Below, in pieces: positions 43,196 to 51,370 of a stretch of 64,000 nucleotides of DNA. A program made the position numbers and the translations under genes. Position 1 is the stretch's first letter. The number at the start of each line of letters is the position of its first letter. This DNA comes from Ruminococcus flavefaciens (GTDB lineage Bacteria > Bacillota > Clostridia > Oscillospirales > Ruminococcaceae), in contig CACYSQ010000005.1 in assembly GCA_902777125.1 (NCBI GenBank), positions 1 through 64,000 of the forward strand, in the 5' to 3' direction. The notes beneath the pieces are model-generated. The model worked only from the letters and a program-made list of their open reading frames with translations. It was not told the origin of the DNA and ran no database searches.

Positions 43196-43265
43196 GCTTA
43201 CAATTTCCGCATAAGCGGAGTTGCATACACATCATTTTTTATAATTCTCAAGGAGGAATTTCAAA

Positions 43266-43985
43266 ATGGCAAACATTGAAAAGAAGGAACAGCTCTATGA
43301 GGGCAAGGCTAAGAAGGTCTTCGCTACAAACGACCCTAACCTCGTTATCGTTGACTACAAGGACGATGCTACCGCTTTCAACGGCGAAAAGAAGGGCACT
43401 ATCGCAGGCAAGGGCGTTATCAACAACAAGATGACCAACTTCATGTTCAAGATGCTCGAAAAGGAAGGCGTTCCCACTCATCTCGTAGAGGAGATCAGCG
43501 ACCGCGAGACTATCGTCAAGAAGGTCTCAATCGTTCCCCTTGAGGTAATCATCAGAAACGTTGCAGCAGGCAGCTTCTCAAAGAGAATGGGCGTTGAGGA
43601 AGGCAAGAAGCTCCTTTGCCCGATCCTCGAATTCAGCTACAAGAACGACGATCTCGGCGATCCCTTCATCAATGATTACTATGCTCTCGCTCTCGGTATC
43701 GCTACCAAGGAGGACATCGACACTATCGCCAAGTACGCTTTCAAGGTAAACGAGTTCATGCTCGGCTTCTTCAAGAAGCTCAACATCGACCTCATCGACT
43801 TCAAGATCGAGTTCGGCAAGACTGCTGACGGTACTATAATCCTCGCTGACGAGATCTCTCCCGATACCTGCCGCTTCTGGGATTCCACAACTCACGAGAA
43901 GCTCGACAAGGATCGTTTCCGTCGTGATATGGGCGGCGTTGAAGAAGCTTATCAGGAAATCATGAAGAGACTTATGGGAGAATGA
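43266..43985 (+). CDS. purC: Phosphoribosylaminoimidazole-succinocarboxamide synthase
   Basis: Joins CAIR and aspartate in purine synthesis. The 239 residues contain [40 protein letters not shown] and [27 protein letters not shown] precedes the ATG. The 70-base gap upstream contains a small CCGC-ATAA-GCGG hairpin and no clear promoter. Confidence 0.98.
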   Translation: MANIEKKEQLYEGKAKKVFATNDPNLVIVDYKDDATAFNGEKKGTIAGKGVINNKMTNFMFKMLEKEGVPTHLVEEISDRETIVKKVSIVPLEVIIRNVAAGSFSKRMGVEEGKKLLCPILEFSYKNDDLGDPFINDYYALALGIATKEDIDTIAKYAFKVNEFMLGFFKKLNIDLIDFKIEFGKTADGTIILADEISPDTCRFWDSTTHEKLDKDRFRRDMGGVEEAYQEIMKRLMGE

Positions 43986-43988
43986 TCT

Positions 43989-45413
43989 ATGGGCGGATTT
44001 TTCGGTGCAGCTTCCAAAAATGACTGCGTAACTGACGTTTTCTTCGGCACGGACTACCACTCACACCTCGGCACCCGCCGCGGCGGTATGACCTCATGGT
44101 CGGAGGAATGCGGCTTCCAGAGAAATATCCACAGTATTGAGAATTCCCCGTTCAGGACAAAATTCGAGAACGATGTTGTTAATATGCGCGGAAAGCTCTG
44201 TATCGGCTGCATAAGCGATACAGACCCCCAGCCGATACTCGTCCGCTCGAAAATGGGGCTCTATGCGGTCTGCTCAGTCGGCATTATCCGTAACGCGGAC
44301 GCTCTCGTGAACGAGCTCCTCGAAAACGGCTGCGCTAACTTCGAGGCTATGAGCAGCGGAAATATCAATTCCGGCGACCTCATCGGCGCACTCATCGCTC
44401 AGAAGGACAACTTCGTTGACGGTATCCGCTATGCACAGAGCAAGATAGAGGGTACCATGTCCCTTATCATACTCACAAAGGAGAACATCATCGCTGCCCG
44501 TGACCAGTTCGGACGCCTGCCCATTATCATCGGCAGACGCAGCGACGGCTTCTGCCTTTCCACAGAATCCTTTGCCTTCCAGAAGCTCGGCTATTCAACC
44601 TACAAGGAGCTCGAGGCAGGGGAGATAGTACAGATAGATTCCGATGAATGTAAGGTGCTCAGCAAGGGCGATCCCTCAAAGATGAAGATCTGCACCTTCC
44701 TCTGGACGTACTACGGCTACCCCAATGCGGTCTATGAGGGCGTGAACGTTGAGGTCATGCGTACCCGCAACGGCGAGATAATGGCTGAGAACGACATCAA
44801 AGCCGGAAAGCTCCCCGATGTTGACTTCGTTTGCGGCGTTCCGGATTCCGGTACTCCCCACGCTATCGGCTATGCCAACCGCAGCGGTATACCCTTCGCA
44901 AGACCCTTTATCAAATACACCCCCACATGGCCGCGAAGCTTCATGCCTACCAATCAGAGCATGAGAAATCAGGTCGCAAAGATGAAGCTCATACCCGTTC
45001 ATGAGCTTATAGAGGGAAAGAAGCTCCTCTTCGTTGACGACAGTATCGTCCGCGGCACTCAGATGCGCGAGACAGTGGAGTTCCTCTATGAGAACGGCGC
45101 TAAGGAAGTACATATGCGCTCTGCCTGTCCGCCTATCATGTACGGCTGCAAGTACCTCAACTTCTCACGCAGCCACTCCGAGCTCGAGCTTATCGCAAGA
45201 CAGATAATCGACGAATTCGAGGGCGCTGAGGGCGTAAAGTACCTCGCTGAGTACAGCGATACAAACACCGAAAGAGGAAAGCGTATGCGCGACGAGATAT
45301 GCCGCCGTCTGAAGCTCACCTCGCTCGAATTCCAGTCGCTTCCCGGAAAGGTTCAGGCGGTCGGACTTCCCGAATGTAATCTCTGCACCTATTGCTGGAG
45401 CGGAAAAGAATGA
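43989..45413 (+). CDS. purF: Amidophosphoribosyltransferase-like protein lacking the N-terminal catalytic cysteine
   Basis: PurF makes phosphoribosylamine, the first committed step of purine synthesis. This 474-residue homologue has the class II glutaminase-like N-terminus (HSHLGTRRGGMTSWSEECGF) and the PRPP-binding loop LLFVDDSIVRGTQMRETVE near 346-360. The chain starts MGGFFGAASKNDC instead of Met-Cys. The Cys nucleophile released at the mature N-terminus of canonical PurF is therefore missing. Cysteines near the end (RSACPPIMYGC and CNLCTYC) may hold an Fe-S cluster, as in Gram-positive PurF. It lies between purC and purM. It may be ammonia-dependent or use another residue. Confidence 0.88.
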   Translation: MGGFFGAASKNDCVTDVFFGTDYHSHLGTRRGGMTSWSEECGFQRNIHSIENSPFRTKFENDVVNMRGKLCIGCISDTDPQPILVRSKMGLYAVCSVGIIRNADALVNELLENGCANFEAMSSGNINSGDLIGALIAQKDNFVDGIRYAQSKIEGTMSLIILTKENIIAARDQFGRLPIIIGRRSDGFCLSTESFAFQKLGYSTYKELEAGEIVQIDSDECKVLSKGDPSKMKICTFLWTYYGYPNAVYEGVNVEVMRTRNGEIMAENDIKAGKLPDVDFVCGVPDSGTPHAIGYANRSGIPFARPFIKYTPTWPRSFMPTNQSMRNQVAKMKLIPVHELIEGKKLLFVDDSIVRGTQMRETVEFLYENGAKEVHMRSACPPIMYGCKYLNFSRSHSELELIARQIIDEFEGAEGVKYLAEYSDTNTERGKRMRDEICRRLKLTSLEFQSLPGKVQAVGLPECNLCTYCWSGKE

Positions 45414-45444
45414 TCTGCGTTCAGAAAGCAAAAAGCAGAGAACA

Positions 45445-45562
45445 GTAGGGGCGGATATGATCCGCCCGCAGCCGCATCAATAAATTTGCAGGGGACGGTG
45501 CCCACATCGCCCCTCAAGTCAGCAAGTGCATATTAAGGGCTGATGTGGGCATCAGCCCCTAC
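45445..45562. repeat. Three interspersed palindromes between purF and purM
   Basis: GTAGGGGCGGATATGATCCG with CCCG (45445-45468), GCAGGGGACGGTGCCCACAT with CGCCCCTC (45488-45514), and GGGCTGATGTGGGCATCAGC with CCCTAC (45537-45562). The outer two are mirrored. The last is identical to 49330-49355. Confidence 0.8.
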
Positions 45563-45585
45563 ATAAAATCTATGGAGGATAAGAT

Positions 45586-46623
45586 ATGAACAACAGTTTT
45601 TCCGAAAGCTACAAGAAGGCAGGCGTTGATGTAACTGCCGGCTACAAGTCAGTTGAGCTCATGAAAAAGCATATCGCCCGCACCATGATACCCGGTGCTC
45701 TTTCCGGTATCGGCGGCTTCGGCGGACTTTTCCAGCTCGATATGACCGGTATCAATACGCCCGTTCTCGTTTCCGGAACAGACGGCGTCGGTACTAAGAT
45801 CAAGATAGCATTCATTCTCGACAAGCACGACACTGTCGGCATCGACTGTGTTGCCATGTGCGTCAACGACATCATCTGCTGCGGCGCAAAGCCCCAGTTC
45901 TTCCTTGACTATATCGCCTGCGGAAAGAATATCCCCGAGAAGATAGCGGAGATAGTTTCAGGCGTTGCGGAGGGCTGTGTACAGGCTCAGTGCGCTCTTA
46001 TCGGCGGCGAAACTGCCGAGCACCCCGGTCTCATGCCCGAGGACGAATATGACCTTGCAGGCTTCTCGGTAGGCGTTGTTGACAAGGACAAGATCCTCCA
46101 GCCCGATACCCAGAAGGCAGGCGATGTTCTCATCGCTATCAAGTCCAGCGGCGTTCACTCAAACGGCTTCTCGCTCGTAAGAAGAGTGTTCGACGTAAAC
46201 GAGAAGAAGCTCGCTATGCACTTCGATGATCTCGGTGCAACTCTCGGCGAGACCCTCCTCACTCCTACAAGGATCTACGTCAAGGCTGTAATGAGCCTTC
46301 TTGACGCTGTAAAGGTGAAGTCCATCTCCCACATCACAGGAGGCGGCTTCTATGAGAATATCCCGCGTTCGCTCCCGGATAACCTCGCTGCGAAGATAGA
46401 GCGCAATGCGGTACAGGTACTCCCGATATTCGACCTTATCCAGAGAGCAGGCGATATCCCGGAGAGAGATATGTTCAATACGTTCAACATGGGCGTCGGC
46501 ATGATAGTTTCAGTTGACAAGAACGACGCAGACAAGGCGATCGCAGCTATCAAGGCTGCCGGCGAGGACGCTTACGTTCTCGGCGAGCTCGTTGAATCCG
46601 AAGAAGGCGTTATCATCTGTTAA
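45586..46623 (+). CDS. purM: Phosphoribosylformylglycinamidine cyclo-ligase
   Basis: Closes the imidazole ring to form AIR. The 345-residue length is standard. [55 protein letters not shown] and [20 protein letters not shown] are family motifs. GGAGGATA precedes the ATG. Confidence 0.98.
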   Translation: MNNSFSESYKKAGVDVTAGYKSVELMKKHIARTMIPGALSGIGGFGGLFQLDMTGINTPVLVSGTDGVGTKIKIAFILDKHDTVGIDCVAMCVNDIICCGAKPQFFLDYIACGKNIPEKIAEIVSGVAEGCVQAQCALIGGETAEHPGLMPEDEYDLAGFSVGVVDKDKILQPDTQKAGDVLIAIKSSGVHSNGFSLVRRVFDVNEKKLAMHFDDLGATLGETLLTPTRIYVKAVMSLLDAVKVKSISHITGGGFYENIPRSLPDNLAAKIERNAVQVLPIFDLIQRAGDIPERDMFNTFNMGVGMIVSVDKNDADKAIAAIKAAGEDAYVLGELVESEEGVIIC

Positions 46624-46658
46624 GAACATATAATAGTTGAGAGTGCAGAGTTGAGAGT

Positions 46659-46728
46659 GCAGGGGCGGATATTATCCGCCCGTCACATAGTTCGCTTGAA
46701 CCAGCGGGCGCTTGGAAAGTGCCTCTAC
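46659..46728. repeat. Mirrored palindrome pair between purM and the expansin gene
   Basis: GCAGGGGCGGATATTATCCG with CCCG (46659-46682) and GCGGGCGCTTGGAAAGTGCC with TCTAC (46704-46728). It is preceded by a short tandem GAGAGTGCAG/GAGAGTGCAG. Confidence 0.8.
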
Positions 46729-46773
46729 AGAAAAACTTTCAACTCTGAACTATTGTAAATGAGGTGGGAAAGC

Positions 46774-47640
46774 ATGAAAAAAAGGTTGATCTCCTCGCTG
46801 ACCGCGGCTTCAATGGCGGTCGGTATGCTTTCGCTGTCCTCATATTCTGCCGGTGAGCCCCTCGATTACTCCCCGAACGGTCACATCGACGTTTTCGACA
46901 TGATCGCGGCAAGACGCAGCGGCGCTTCCGGGGCGGAGCTGAAGACCCTCCACGAATTTCTCATGGGCAGGGGAAACGGTCTGCCGGTAAGCACCGATCA
47001 TACCCTCGATGAGAGCCTTATCCTCGAACCTATGGGAACTGTCCACACGGGCGAGGGTACCTTCTACGGCGGCGGCTATGAAGGCGGCTGTGCTTCTCTC
47101 GACCCCGTATCGCGTGACTACTGGATAGTCGCGATGAACCTCGCTGACTACAATGAGGGTCAGCTTGCAGGCGCTTACATAGAGGTGACAGGCGAGCTCG
47201 GCACGATAAAAATGCTCGTCACAGACCTTCTTCCCGAGGGCAAAAAAGGTGACCTCGACCTCTATACGGACGCCTTTCCGCTTATAGCTCCGGTCGAAAA
47301 GGGCAGAGTACCGGTGAGCTGGCACATTATCCCCCTTGACACTGCGGAGAATGCTCCGGTCTGCTACAAGTACAAGGAGGGCACGACTCAATACTGGTGC
47401 GGCATACAGGTGAGAAATCACCGCTATCCGATAACAAGGCTCGAATACCTTGACAAGAACGGCGAATGGGTCGAGATACCGCGAACGAGGTACAATTACT
47501 TCATCTCGGACAAAATGGGAGCCGGTCCTTTTACCTTCCGCATAACCGATATCTACGGACGTCAGGTCATCGACCGCGATATCCCGCTTTCGACCGATGA
47601 TACCGAGATAATTCAGGGACACGTTCAGCTTCCGGAGTGA
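46774..47640 (+). CDS. Secreted expansin-like protein with a short dockerin-like segment
   Basis: A cell-wall-loosening protein. Start at ATG 46774 (288 residues) follows GAGGTGG. A signal peptide (KKRLISSLTAASMAVGMLSL) comes first. A segment of about 30 residues (SPNGHIDVFDMIAARRSGAS to LHEFLMG) resembles a single dockerin repeat. The expansin DPBB domain (about 80-190) shows GEGTFYGGGYEGGCASLDP, MNLADYNEGQLAGAYIEVTG and VTDLLPEGKKGDLDLYTDAF. A C-terminal CBM63-like domain follows. The key Asp of expansins is present in LVTDLLPE/GDLDL. Placement inside a purine cluster is unusual. Confidence 0.88.
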   Translation: MKKRLISSLTAASMAVGMLSLSSYSAGEPLDYSPNGHIDVFDMIAARRSGASGAELKTLHEFLMGRGNGLPVSTDHTLDESLILEPMGTVHTGEGTFYGGGYEGGCASLDPVSRDYWIVAMNLADYNEGQLAGAYIEVTGELGTIKMLVTDLLPEGKKGDLDLYTDAFPLIAPVEKGRVPVSWHIIPLDTAENAPVCYKYKEGTTQYWCGIQVRNHRYPITRLEYLDKNGEWVEIPRTRYNYFISDKMGAGPFTFRITDIYGRQVIDRDIPLSTDDTEIIQGHVQLPE

Positions 47641-47644
47641 TATT

Positions 47645-48100
47645 ATGAAAGTTGAAAAAATTGATTTTATATGGGCTGCCGTTTCGATGATAATAGTCGG
47701 AGTCTCCTTCCGCAGGAGACACCTCCCGAACGGTATCATCATGATATACGTCCTCATGGCGGCAGTTTTTGCCTATCATATATGGAAAAAGAAAAAGAGC
47801 CTCGGGAACGGTATCCCGGTCTTCGGCAAGATAGTGGAATACCGCACCTCCCAGAAGCTCCGCGGGTGCTTCCCGGTAGTAAGGTACACGACCGAGGGCG
47901 GCAGAGAGTATACATCGACCTATTCCGTTGCCGAACGCAAGCCCAAATATGAGGTCGGCGAGGAAAAAATGATATGCTACGACCCGGAGGACCCGATGTC
48001 GTTTTACTTTGTCGGGCGTGAGGACGAGATGACGAACGATTACTTCCGCTTCATCATCTACGGTGCTCCGGTAGCGCTCCTCATGCTGTTCATAAGGTGA
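47645..48100 (+). CDS. Small membrane protein (DUF3592-like), first of a pair
   Basis: A 151-residue protein with two hydrophobic segments at the N-terminus (IDFIWAAVSMIIVGVSF; LPNGIIMIYVLMAAVFAYHI) and one at the end. A central beta-rich domain (VFGKIVEYRTSQKLRGCFPV, then YTSTYSVAERKPKYEVGEEK) fits DUF3592. It is four bases after the expansin stop. The downstream gene has the same general plan. Confidence 0.7.
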   Translation: MKVEKIDFIWAAVSMIIVGVSFRRRHLPNGIIMIYVLMAAVFAYHIWKKKKSLGNGIPVFGKIVEYRTSQKLRGCFPVVRYTTEGGREYTSTYSVAERKPKYEVGEEKMICYDPEDPMSFYFVGREDEMTNDYFRFIIYGAPVALLMLFIR

Positions 48101-48144
48101 AAACCGCAGGCTGTCAGTCTCTAAGGACATAATGAATAAACGGA

Positions 48145-48170
48145 GGAACGGCGAGGGCGCTGTTCCCTGC
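48145..48170. repeat. Interspersed palindrome between the DUF3592-like genes
   Basis: GGAACGGCGAGGGCGCTGTT followed by CCCTGC. It resembles the copies at 35261 and 52619. Confidence 0.65.
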
Positions 48171-48190
48171 AGACGATATAAGGTGATAAT

Positions 48191-48598
48191 GTGATATTGT
48201 TTTTTATCTGCGGCTTTATTGCTGCCGGAGTGGGCTTCTGCTTTATCATGGCAAGGAGAAGCCGCTTGCAGAATGCGGTCCTCTATACCGCAAAGCTCAT
48301 AGGCGTTCAGGAGGGTATCCGCAAGCGCGGTCATGTGCTTTACAAGGTCGTGAAGCCCTGCGTGAAGTACGACAACGGCAAGCGCGGGATAACTGCCGAT
48401 TATCACGATTGGATACGCGAGACCGATTTCCATTACTTAAACGGCGATGAGATAGAGATAAGAGCCTATCCTGAGCTGCCGAAGATATTCTACCTCGCCG
48501 AGAATGACGACCATATCTCCTATGAGGCAGTGGCCAGCTTCGCTATAGCAGCCGCGTTTTTCATCATAGGAGTATTATCTGTGATATGCTTCGGCTGA
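48191..48598 (+). CDS. Small membrane protein (DUF3592-like), second of a pair
   Basis: A 135-residue protein starting with GTG behind AAGGTGA. Two hydrophobic segments lie at the ends (ILFFICGFIAAGVGFCFIMA; FAIAAAFFIIGVLSVICFG). The middle (AKLIGVQEGIRKRGHVLYKV, then YLNGDEIEIRAYPELPKIFY) is the DUF3592-like beta domain. Function is unknown. Confidence 0.68.
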   Translation: MILFFICGFIAAGVGFCFIMARRSRLQNAVLYTAKLIGVQEGIRKRGHVLYKVVKPCVKYDNGKRGITADYHDWIRETDFHYLNGDEIEIRAYPELPKIFYLAENDDHISYEAVASFAIAAAFFIIGVLSVICFG

Positions 48599-48617
48599 CC
48601 AAAAGGAGATGTTCCCA

Positions 48618-49244
48618 ATGAAGAATATAGTAGTGCTTGTTTCCGGCGGAGGTACTAACCTCCAGGCCCTTATCGACGCGGAAAAGTCCGGCATCATACA
48701 GGGCGGAAGGATAACCTGCGTCATATCCTCAAAGGAGGGCGCATATGCTCTTGAAAGAGCAAAGAACAGCGGCATTCCCGCAAGAGTTATCCCCCGTAAG
48801 GAGTACCCGGACAGCGTCAGCTACAGCAGGGCGATACTTGCTGCGCTCAATGAGGAAAAGGCTGACCTTGTTGTGCTTGCCGGCTTCATGACGATACTCG
48901 ATGAGTGCGTCACGAGAGAATACGCCTACAAGATAATCAACGTCCACCCGGCACTGATACCCTCGTTCTGCGGAGAGGGCTTCTACGGACTGAAGGTCCA
49001 CGAGGCTGCCCTTGCCTACGGAGTGAAGGTCAGCGGTGCGACGATACACTTCGTCAACGAAAAAGCCGATGCAGGTGCGATAATCCTGCAAGGAACGGTC
49101 AATGTCGAGAACGGCGACACCCCGGAGATCCTCCAGAGACGCATCATGGAAAATGTCGAATGGAAGCTCCTCCCGAAAGCAGTTTCGCTTTTCTGTCAGG
49201 ACAAAATAGACATCATTGACGGCAAGGCTTATGTAAAGGAATAA
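48618..49244 (+). CDS. purN: Phosphoribosylglycinamide formyltransferase
   Basis: Formylates GAR with 10-formyl-THF. Start at ATG 48618 (208 residues) is nine bases after AAAGGAG. NIVVLVSGGGTNLQALIDAE, NVHPALIPSFCGEGFYGLKV and HFVNEKADAGAIILQ carry the catalytic Asn-His-Asp set. Confidence 0.97.
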   Translation: MKNIVVLVSGGGTNLQALIDAEKSGIIQGGRITCVISSKEGAYALERAKNSGIPARVIPRKEYPDSVSYSRAILAALNEEKADLVVLAGFMTILDECVTREYAYKIINVHPALIPSFCGEGFYGLKVHEAALAYGVKVSGATIHFVNEKADAGAIILQGTVNVENGDTPEILQRRIMENVEWKLLPKAVSLFCQDKIDIIDGKAYVKE

Positions 49245-49273
49245 GCCGTCAGCCATACTATGGAGAGTTTTTA

Positions 49274-49355
49274 GCAGGGGGCGATGCACAGCTTAACACC
49301 GCCCCGCCAATAAACCGAATAATACTTTCGGGCTGATGTGGGCATCAGCCCCTAC
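49274..49355. repeat. Interspersed palindromes between purN and the IMP cyclohydrolase gene
   Basis: GCAGGGGGCGATGCACAGCT with ACACCGCCCCGCC (49274-49308), and CGGGCTGATGTGGGCATCAG with CCCCTAC (49329-49355). The second is identical in its core to 45538-45562. Confidence 0.8.
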
Positions 49356-49375
49356 AAAAAACAGGAGTGATAATT

Positions 49376-50089
49376 ATGAAAAAGCTCAATATCGCACAGG
49401 AACTCAGCTCAAACGCTTACCCCGGCAGAGGCATCATCATCGGCAGAAGTGCTGACGGAAAGTCCGCTGTTACCGCTTATTTCATCATGGGCAGAAGCGA
49501 GAACAGCCGCAACCGCGTCTTCGTTGAGGACGGTCAGGGCATTCGCACACAGGCTTTCGATCCCTCGAAGCTCTCCGATCCCCACCTCATCATCTACGCT
49601 CCGGTAAGAGTCCTCGGCAACAAGCTCATCGTTACGAACGGCGACCAGACCGATACTATCTATGAGCTCATGGATAAGCAGTTCACCTTTGAGCAGTCCC
49701 TCCGCACAAGAGAATTCGAGGACGATGCTCCCAACTATACTCCCCGTATCTCGGGAATTCTCCGCTTTGAGGCTGACGGCTTCAACTATGCGATGTCCAT
49801 ACTCAAGAGTGCTAACGGCAACCCCGATTCCTGTCAGAGATACACTTTCGCTTACGCAAATCCCGTTGCAGGCGAGGGTCACTTTATCCACACATATATG
49901 GGCGACGGAAATCCTCTCCCGAGCTTCGAGGGCGAGCCCAAGCTCGTTGAGATGAGCGGCGGTATCGACGAATTCACCGATATGCTCTGGAACAACCTCA
50001 ATGCTGACAACAAGGTATCCCTCTTTGTACGCTGCGTTGACCTTGCAACAGGCGATGTTCAGACACGCATCGTGAACAAGAACAAGTAA
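49376..50089 (+). CDS. IMP cyclohydrolase, PurO-like (PF07826 type)
   Basis: Predicted to close FAICAR to IMP, the last step of purine synthesis. ATG 49376 (237 residues) follows AGGAG; the upstream GTG is within the SD region. YPGRGIIIGRSADGKSAVTA, MGRSENSRNRVF, FDPSKLSDPHLIIYAPVRVL and VTNGDQTDTIYEL match the stand-alone cyclohydrolase family first known from archaea. This fits with the separate AICAR transformylase at 51371, instead of a bifunctional PurH. Confidence 0.9.
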   Translation: MKKLNIAQELSSNAYPGRGIIIGRSADGKSAVTAYFIMGRSENSRNRVFVEDGQGIRTQAFDPSKLSDPHLIIYAPVRVLGNKLIVTNGDQTDTIYELMDKQFTFEQSLRTREFEDDAPNYTPRISGILRFEADGFNYAMSILKSANGNPDSCQRYTFAYANPVAGEGHFIHTYMGDGNPLPSFEGEPKLVEMSGGIDEFTDMLWNNLNADNKVSLFVRCVDLATGDVQTRIVNKNK

Positions 50090-50092
50090 GCA

Positions 50093-50746
50093 ATGGGTCT
50101 TACTTCATTCAAATGCCCCAACTGCGGCGCTGATGTCGCGTTCAGGGGGAGCGATTTCACGGTCTGCGAATACTGCCGGTCGCAGATAGTCCTCGACGGC
50201 ATCGCAGACAAGGCGGAGCTTGAAAGGCTTCGCCGCGAGAACGAGGAGTATCTCAGGGAAAACACCGGTATAGACGTCTATGCTGCAAAGCTGAAAAAAT
50301 GGGGGCGTAACCGGAATATCATGTTTGCTGCGGTCAGCGTGCTGTTTCTTATAGGCTTCCTTTGGCTGGAATATTTAAATACAGGCTTAGCAGTTTTGGC
50401 GATTCTGATCGCGGTCTCAGTGTTGTTTTCGGGACCTCCGGTGCTCGCTTCCAAATACCCGAGCTATGATGAAAAGACCTCTAAGGTCACATATAATAAA
50501 AAAACTATGGTGAAGAAGGCGCTGCAGCTCTATGCCGCTGCCTTTGGAATGGCATTTTTGGGCATGATCGTTGCAGCTGTCATAGCTACCGCAGGCGATG
50601 AAGATGATAAAGATAAGTCCTCTGAACAAATGGCTGTATTCTCAGTGCAGTCCGGTGAGGACGGTGAGATATCGCATGAGCTTTGCATCGGACAGGGAGA
50701 GTGGAGGTTTATGGAAAACAGTGCCGGCGGACAGACTGAAAAATGA
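50093..50746 (+). CDS. Zinc-ribbon membrane protein, first of a pair
   Basis: A 217-residue protein. An N-terminal zinc ribbon has Cys8, Cys11, Cys25 and Cys28 (FKCPNCGADVAF; TVCEYC). A helical linker follows, then two membrane segments near 80-115 (IMFAAVSVLFLIGFLWLEYL; AVLAILIAVSVLFSG) and one near 148-168. The C-terminus is acidic. It starts three bases after the cyclohydrolase stop, with a poor RBS. Function is unknown. Confidence 0.75.
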   Translation: MGLTSFKCPNCGADVAFRGSDFTVCEYCRSQIVLDGIADKAELERLRRENEEYLRENTGIDVYAAKLKKWGRNRNIMFAAVSVLFLIGFLWLEYLNTGLAVLAILIAVSVLFSGPPVLASKYPSYDEKTSKVTYNKKTMVKKALQLYAAAFGMAFLGMIVAAVIATAGDEDDKDKSSEQMAVFSVQSGEDGEISHELCIGQGEWRFMENSAGGQTEK

Positions 50747-50761
50747 CAATGAGGTGCGGAT

Positions 50762-51274
50762 ATGCCGTTTATGAAATGTCCCGGCTGTGCCGGAGATATA
50801 GAATACCAGAAGGGCGAATGGCGGGCGAAGTGTCCGTTCTGCGGCGAATGGCGTGAGACTGGCGAGCCCAAGCCCATAATCAAGCCGCCGCAGGTAAAGC
50901 CTGCTGCACCGGCAGTTTCCGGACTTACGGAGACGGTCGGGCACTACCTTGAAAGGCTGAGAAAATGGCGCATAAACTGTGCAAAGGTGATAATCTTCGC
51001 CTGTGCAGTGTTCTTCGGGGGAGCAGTCCTCTACCTGAAGGGCAACCCGGAGATAGCGATGCCCATACTGATATTTGCAGTGGGCTTGCTGTTCATGGCA
51101 CCGCAGCTTTTTGCCAATTCCAGACCCAAGCCCCTCGGACCTCCGGCTTCGGAGAAGTACAAGGCGCCTCCGACAGCCGCTACAGACCTCTGCTTTATCC
51201 TCATTGATATTGCGGCAGGTGCGGCAACAGCCTTTGCCGCGATACAGATATTCGGACCGTTCGAGTGGAAATAA
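50762..51274 (+). CDS. Zinc-ribbon membrane protein, second of a pair
   Basis: A 170-residue protein with a zinc ribbon at Cys6, Cys9, Cys24 and Cys27 (MKCPGCAGDIEY; AKCPFCGEW), a Pro-rich linker and three hydrophobic segments. The same plan as its neighbour suggests duplication followed by divergence. Both lie between two purine genes. Confidence 0.75.
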   Translation: MPFMKCPGCAGDIEYQKGEWRAKCPFCGEWRETGEPKPIIKPPQVKPAAPAVSGLTETVGHYLERLRKWRINCAKVIIFACAVFFGGAVLYLKGNPEIAMPILIFAVGLLFMAPQLFANSRPKPLGPPASEKYKAPPTAATDLCFILIDIAAGAATAFAAIQIFGPFEWK

Positions 51275-51295
51275 ACTCAGAGTCAAGAACTGAGA

Positions 51296-51324
51296 GCAGG
51301 ACGCCGGGTCTCGGTTTCCCGCCC
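51296..51324. repeat. Interspersed palindrome before the AICAR transformylase gene
   Basis: AGCAGGACGCCGGGTCTCGG continuing TTTCCCGCCC. The core CGCCGGGTCTCGG is the inverse of the one at 52664 and near 11858. Confidence 0.6.
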
Positions 51325-51370
51325 TGAAGTTACATCAAGATAATGAATCAAATACAAGGAGGACATATCC

